A stretch of 25,854 nucleotides of DNA, taken from IMG/VR virus record IMGVR_UViG_3300025701_000046, positions 1 to 25,854 of that record, one strand, 5' to 3'. This stretch comes from a virus. The notes beneath the pieces were generated by a model. It saw only the letters and a list, made by a program, of their open reading frames with translations. It had not been told where the DNA came from and did not search any database. Of this stretch, positions 23,769 through 25,854 are shown in pieces. Position numbers and translations under genes: made by a program. How positions within the stretch are numbered: position 1 is the first letter of the stretch; every line of letters starts with the position of its first letter.

Positions 23769-24071
23769 ATGAAACTAAGCACTTTAATATTAGAATATAA
23801 ACCAGGATTTGAAGTTCACCGTATCAATATAACATATACTGATTTTGGAAGGTACTACGGAACATATCTCTATGAGAAACCAACAGAAGGTGGATTAAAT
23901 AACTGGAAAGACAAAATTAGATCCTATGATGAAGCTGCTGAGTATATCAAAAACCTAACAGGAATGGAGCTACCAAGAGATTATGCTCCTACTACTTTAG
24001 ATAAAATTACTGACGCAATTAAAGCTAAAGGGATCGATGCAGATCACGATGACGCAATGGACGTAAGTTAA
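23769..24071 (+). CDS. Small protein with capsid-targeting-like N-terminus
   Basis: This 100-residue protein of unknown function starts MKLSTLILE (1-9), the same length and kind of sequence as the T4 internal-protein leader (MKTYQEFIAE), which ends in an (I/L)-x-E site cut by the prohead protease. Residues 18-37 are beta-rich (VHRINITYTDFGRYYGTYLY), 45-67 helical, and the C-terminus (AIKAKGIDADHDDAMDVS) is acidic. I recall this DDAMDVS-type ending in other marine phage proteins. A TATTTATA motif lies upstream. Five bases after its stop comes the mini kinase, which begins with a similar leader, so the two may be packaged together. Confidence 0.55.
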   Translation: MKLSTLILEYKPGFEVHRINITYTDFGRYYGTYLYEKPTEGGLNNWKDKIRSYDEAAEYIKNLTGMELPRDYAPTTLDKITDAIKAKGIDADHDDAMDVS

Positions 24072-24076
24072 CATGT

Positions 24077-24505
24077 ATGAGACTATCAAACGTAATACTT
24101 GGCGAAATTCTATACTACGACCCAGGATTTGAAAGGGAAATAGATAAGATACAAGACTTAGGAGGTAAGCATTTAGGTTCCGGAGATTACGGTTCAGCTT
24201 ATTTACTTAACGGCAGAGTATATAAAGTTACTACAGACGAAATTGAATTAGAACATGCCCACGTACTTAAGGGTAAAAAAACAAATCATTTTGCTCATAT
24301 CTACGATGTAGAGGAAATTAATCCTAAACTCGGTATTATACAAATGGAAGTACTAGGAGAGTTTAAAGGAGAAATTCCTGAAGAATGGGTAGATGCAGTT
24401 AAAAAAGATGCTAAACGTTACGGTATAGACCCTGATGAATTAGACATCAGACCTTCCAACATTATGGTGAATCAAAAGAATCACCTTAAATTAGTTGATA
24501 TTTAG
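24077..24505 (+). CDS. Mini protein-kinase-like protein (142 residues)
   Basis: This short protein has the key elements of a kinase fold in order: glycine-rich loop LGSGDYGSAYLL (33-44), VYKVT with Lys50, an acidic helix (EIELEH, 55-60), hinge IIQMEVLG (87-94), catalytic loop LDIRPSNIMV (122-131) with Asp123 and Asn128 at canonical D-x4-N spacing, and LKLVDI (137-142), where Asp141 is in the position of the DFG Asp. The protein ends right there, so activation segment and C-lobe are missing, far below the usual 250 residues. The N-terminus (MRLSNVILGE) is leader-like and could be cleaved after LGE. Active-site residues look intact; real activity would need a very reduced fold. A bound partner might complete it. 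Confidence 0.6.
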   Translation: MRLSNVILGEILYYDPGFEREIDKIQDLGGKHLGSGDYGSAYLLNGRVYKVTTDEIELEHAHVLKGKKTNHFAHIYDVEEINPKLGIIQMEVLGEFKGEIPEEWVDAVKKDAKRYGIDPDELDIRPSNIMVNQKNHLKLVDI

Positions 24506-24525
24506 AATTATTTTTCTTATATTGG
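24494..24525 (+). promoter_or_regulatory. Possible Bacteroidota-type promoter before the primase
   Basis: GTTG at 24494 and TATATTGG at 24518 lie 20 bases apart, close to the Bacteroidota pattern TTTG-N19-21-TAnnTTTG, each with one mismatch. The site lies at the end of the mini-kinase gene and in the 45-base gap before the primase, where a switch from accessory to replication genes would need a promoter. TATAAC at 24528 is an alternative -10. In A/T-rich DNA such matches occur by chance. Confidence 0.25.
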
Positions 24526-24550
24526 AGTATAACTAGTTACGGACATTAGT

Positions 24551-25474
24551 ATGGATTATACATTCTTACTCGGTTCTGTTGAGAATCTTTTAGGTAAGTC
24601 TCACAAAAGAGCGAGAGATAATTACGCTTTCCATTGCCCTTTCTGCAACCACAGAAAGCCTAAGTTGGAAATCAATATGGCAACTAACGAACAAGGACAT
24701 AATCCTTGGGAATGTTGGGTTTGTCAAACTAAAGGTAGATCTATACGCTCTTTAGTAAGGCAGTTGAAAACTCCTAAGAGTATTGCTGATAGTATACTAA
24801 AGTACATACCAAGAGGCTCACAAATAGATTACCAGCCGCTATCTATAGTAGAACTACCGAAAGAATACCAACCATTGTATTCCGCTTCTACAACATCAGT
24901 TATTGCTAAACTAGTTAGAAATTATCTTTATGAGAGAGGACTTACCGACAATGATTTTATTAAATATGGGATTGGATACTGCACAACTGGAGACTATGGA
25001 GGACGAGTTGTTATTCCAAGTTATACTTCATCCGGTACACTCAATTTCTATGTTGCAAGAACTTACGATGGCAACTACTTTAAGTACAAGAATCCTGAAG
25101 CTTCCAAAGACATAATATTTTTTGAGAACTTAATTAATTGGAACGCACCTATTATACTATGTGAAGGAGTGTTTGACGCTATAGCTATACGTCGAAATGC
25201 TATACCTATACTAGGTAAGAGCGTGTCTAATGAACTATATAAAAAGATTATCACTAGTAATGTACAGGACATTTATATCGCATTAGATACAGATGCTAGA
25301 GATAAAGCAATACAAATAGCAGAAAAATTTTTAAACCAAGGTAAAAGAGTATTCCTAGTAGATCTTCCAGACAAAGATCCATCTGAAATGGGATTTACTG
25401 CTTTTACTAACTTTATACAACAAGCAGAGGAACTAGACTTAACGAAAATGATGCTGCACAAATTAGATCTATGA
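24551..25474 (+). CDS. DnaG-type DNA primase
   Basis: This 307-residue primase has an N-terminal zinc-binding module: HCPFC (Cys29/Cys32) and ECWVC (Cys55/Cys58), separated by a LEINMATNEQGHNPW stretch, then a VRQL helix. A linker leads to a core with YLYERGLTDNDFIKYGIGY and RVVIPSYTSSGTLNFYVAR. The TOPRIM part has ILCEGVFDAIAI (Glu205, metal-binding) and IYIALDTDARDKA (Asp246/Asp248), the E...DxD triad. At this size it is close to T4 gp61 (342). It makes RNA primers for lagging-strand synthesis with a helicase. Its stop shares the ATGA overlap with the nuclease gene, so they are coupled. Confidence 0.9.
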   Translation: MDYTFLLGSVENLLGKSHKRARDNYAFHCPFCNHRKPKLEINMATNEQGHNPWECWVCQTKGRSIRSLVRQLKTPKSIADSILKYIPRGSQIDYQPLSIVELPKEYQPLYSASTTSVIAKLVRNYLYERGLTDNDFIKYGIGYCTTGDYGGRVVIPSYTSSGTLNFYVARTYDGNYFKYKNPEASKDIIFFENLINWNAPIILCEGVFDAIAIRRNAIPILGKSVSNELYKKIITSNVQDIYIALDTDARDKAIQIAEKFLNQGKRVFLVDLPDKDPSEMGFTAFTNFIQQAEELDLTKMMLHKLDL

Positions 25475-25854
25475 TCAAACAAGGAATGAATATTCTCGAA
25501 CAAAACGAGAAAAAGAGACTAGACTTTAACCCCGATTTAAAGCAAATTAACTTTTTAGACCGGAGAGTCTATAAGAGAGGCGAAGGAGTATACTATCCTT
25601 CCGTAACTACTATACTCCAATATATGCCCAAAAATAAGTTCTTCGAAACATGGATGAAGGACGTTGGGCATAACGCCGATCTTATAATGAGAAAAGCAGG
25701 TAAAGAAGGTACTCAGGTACATGAAGCTGCTGAAAAGTTAGTAGAAGGAGAAGAAGTAAGCTGGATGGATGATTACGGTAGAGCTAAATACTCTCAGTTA
25801 GTATGGGAGATGATATTAAAGTTTGCTGATTTCTGGAAAGAATATAAACCTGAA
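25471..25854 (+). CDS. PD-(D/E)XK-type nuclease, 3' truncated
   Basis: The frame runs from ATG 25471 (overlapping the primase stop as ATGA) to the window end, giving 128 visible residues. VYYPSVTTILQYMPK and FFETWMKDVGHNADL are followed by KAGKEGTQVHEAAEKLVEG (about 87-105), the N-terminal signature of RecB/Cas4-type PD-(D/E)XK nucleases, in which the His of GTxVH helps bind metal. The D and E-x-K residues of the active site would lie past the window end. Such enzymes act in phage recombination, DNA processing or host-DNA breakdown. The position after the primase supports a DNA-metabolism role. Confidence 0.72.
   Translation, partial: MIKQGMNILEQNEKKRLDFNPDLKQINFLDRRVYKRGEGVYYPSVTTILQYMPKNKFFETWMKDVGHNADLIMRKAGKEGTQVHEAAEKLVEGEEVSWMDDYGRAKYSQLVWEMILKFADFWKEYKPE

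Overview
The window is a 25.9 kb, A+T-rich piece of a tailed-phage genome of the T4-like (contractile-tail) type. All genes lie on the + strand and are packed almost end to end, with stop/start overlaps of the TAATG and ATGA kind and no untranslated stretch longer than about 45 bases. The diagnostic genes are a gp25-like and a gp6-like baseplate wedge protein, a very large gp7-like wedge protein, fibres with S74 (endosialidase-type) chaperone ends, a DnaG-type primase and a PD-(D/E)XK-like nuclease. Almost no start codon has a Shine-Dalgarno sequence; most are preceded by A/T-rich leaders. Together with one promoter-like site of Bacteroidota type before the primase, this points weakly to a Bacteroidota (for example marine flavobacterial) host. 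The host call is inference.

Layout. (1) Positions 1-10795 hold the baseplate block: a truncated gp5-like spike/OB-fold protein, two poorly characterised proteins, gp25, gp6, a DNRLRE-like beta protein, a small coiled-coil protein, the gp7-like wedge with two C-terminal InlB-type beta repeats, and a further structural protein. (2) Positions 10838-16068 hold the tail-fibre/adhesin block: a conserved virion protein with an Ig-like tail, two paralogous fibre-like proteins, and two S74 fibres that share N-terminal anchor and C-terminal chaperone but differ in the shaft. (3) Positions 16028-23745 hold an accessory surface-chemistry cassette: a GT-A-like glycosyltransferase, a nucleotidyltransferase-fold protein, two GT25-type glycosyltransferases and two adjacent sulfotransferases, the second fused to a protein-kinase-like domain. 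Among them sit a GIY-YIG nuclease, a DUF5872-like protein, a zinc-ribbon miniprotein, a cupin-like protein and a 44-residue basic protein. (4) Positions 23769-24505 hold two small genes whose N-termini resemble T4 capsid-targeting sequences; the second is a 142-residue mini kinase. (5) Positions 24551-25854 start the replication/recombination block with primase and nuclease.

How it may work together: the virion adhesion machine is followed directly by enzymes able to glycosylate, and perhaps sulfate and phosphorylate, either the fibres and capsid or the host envelope. A mini kinase that may be packaged and injected, as T4 Alt is, would be the most novel element. No RNA genes, CRISPR arrays, insertion sequences or convincing terminators were seen.
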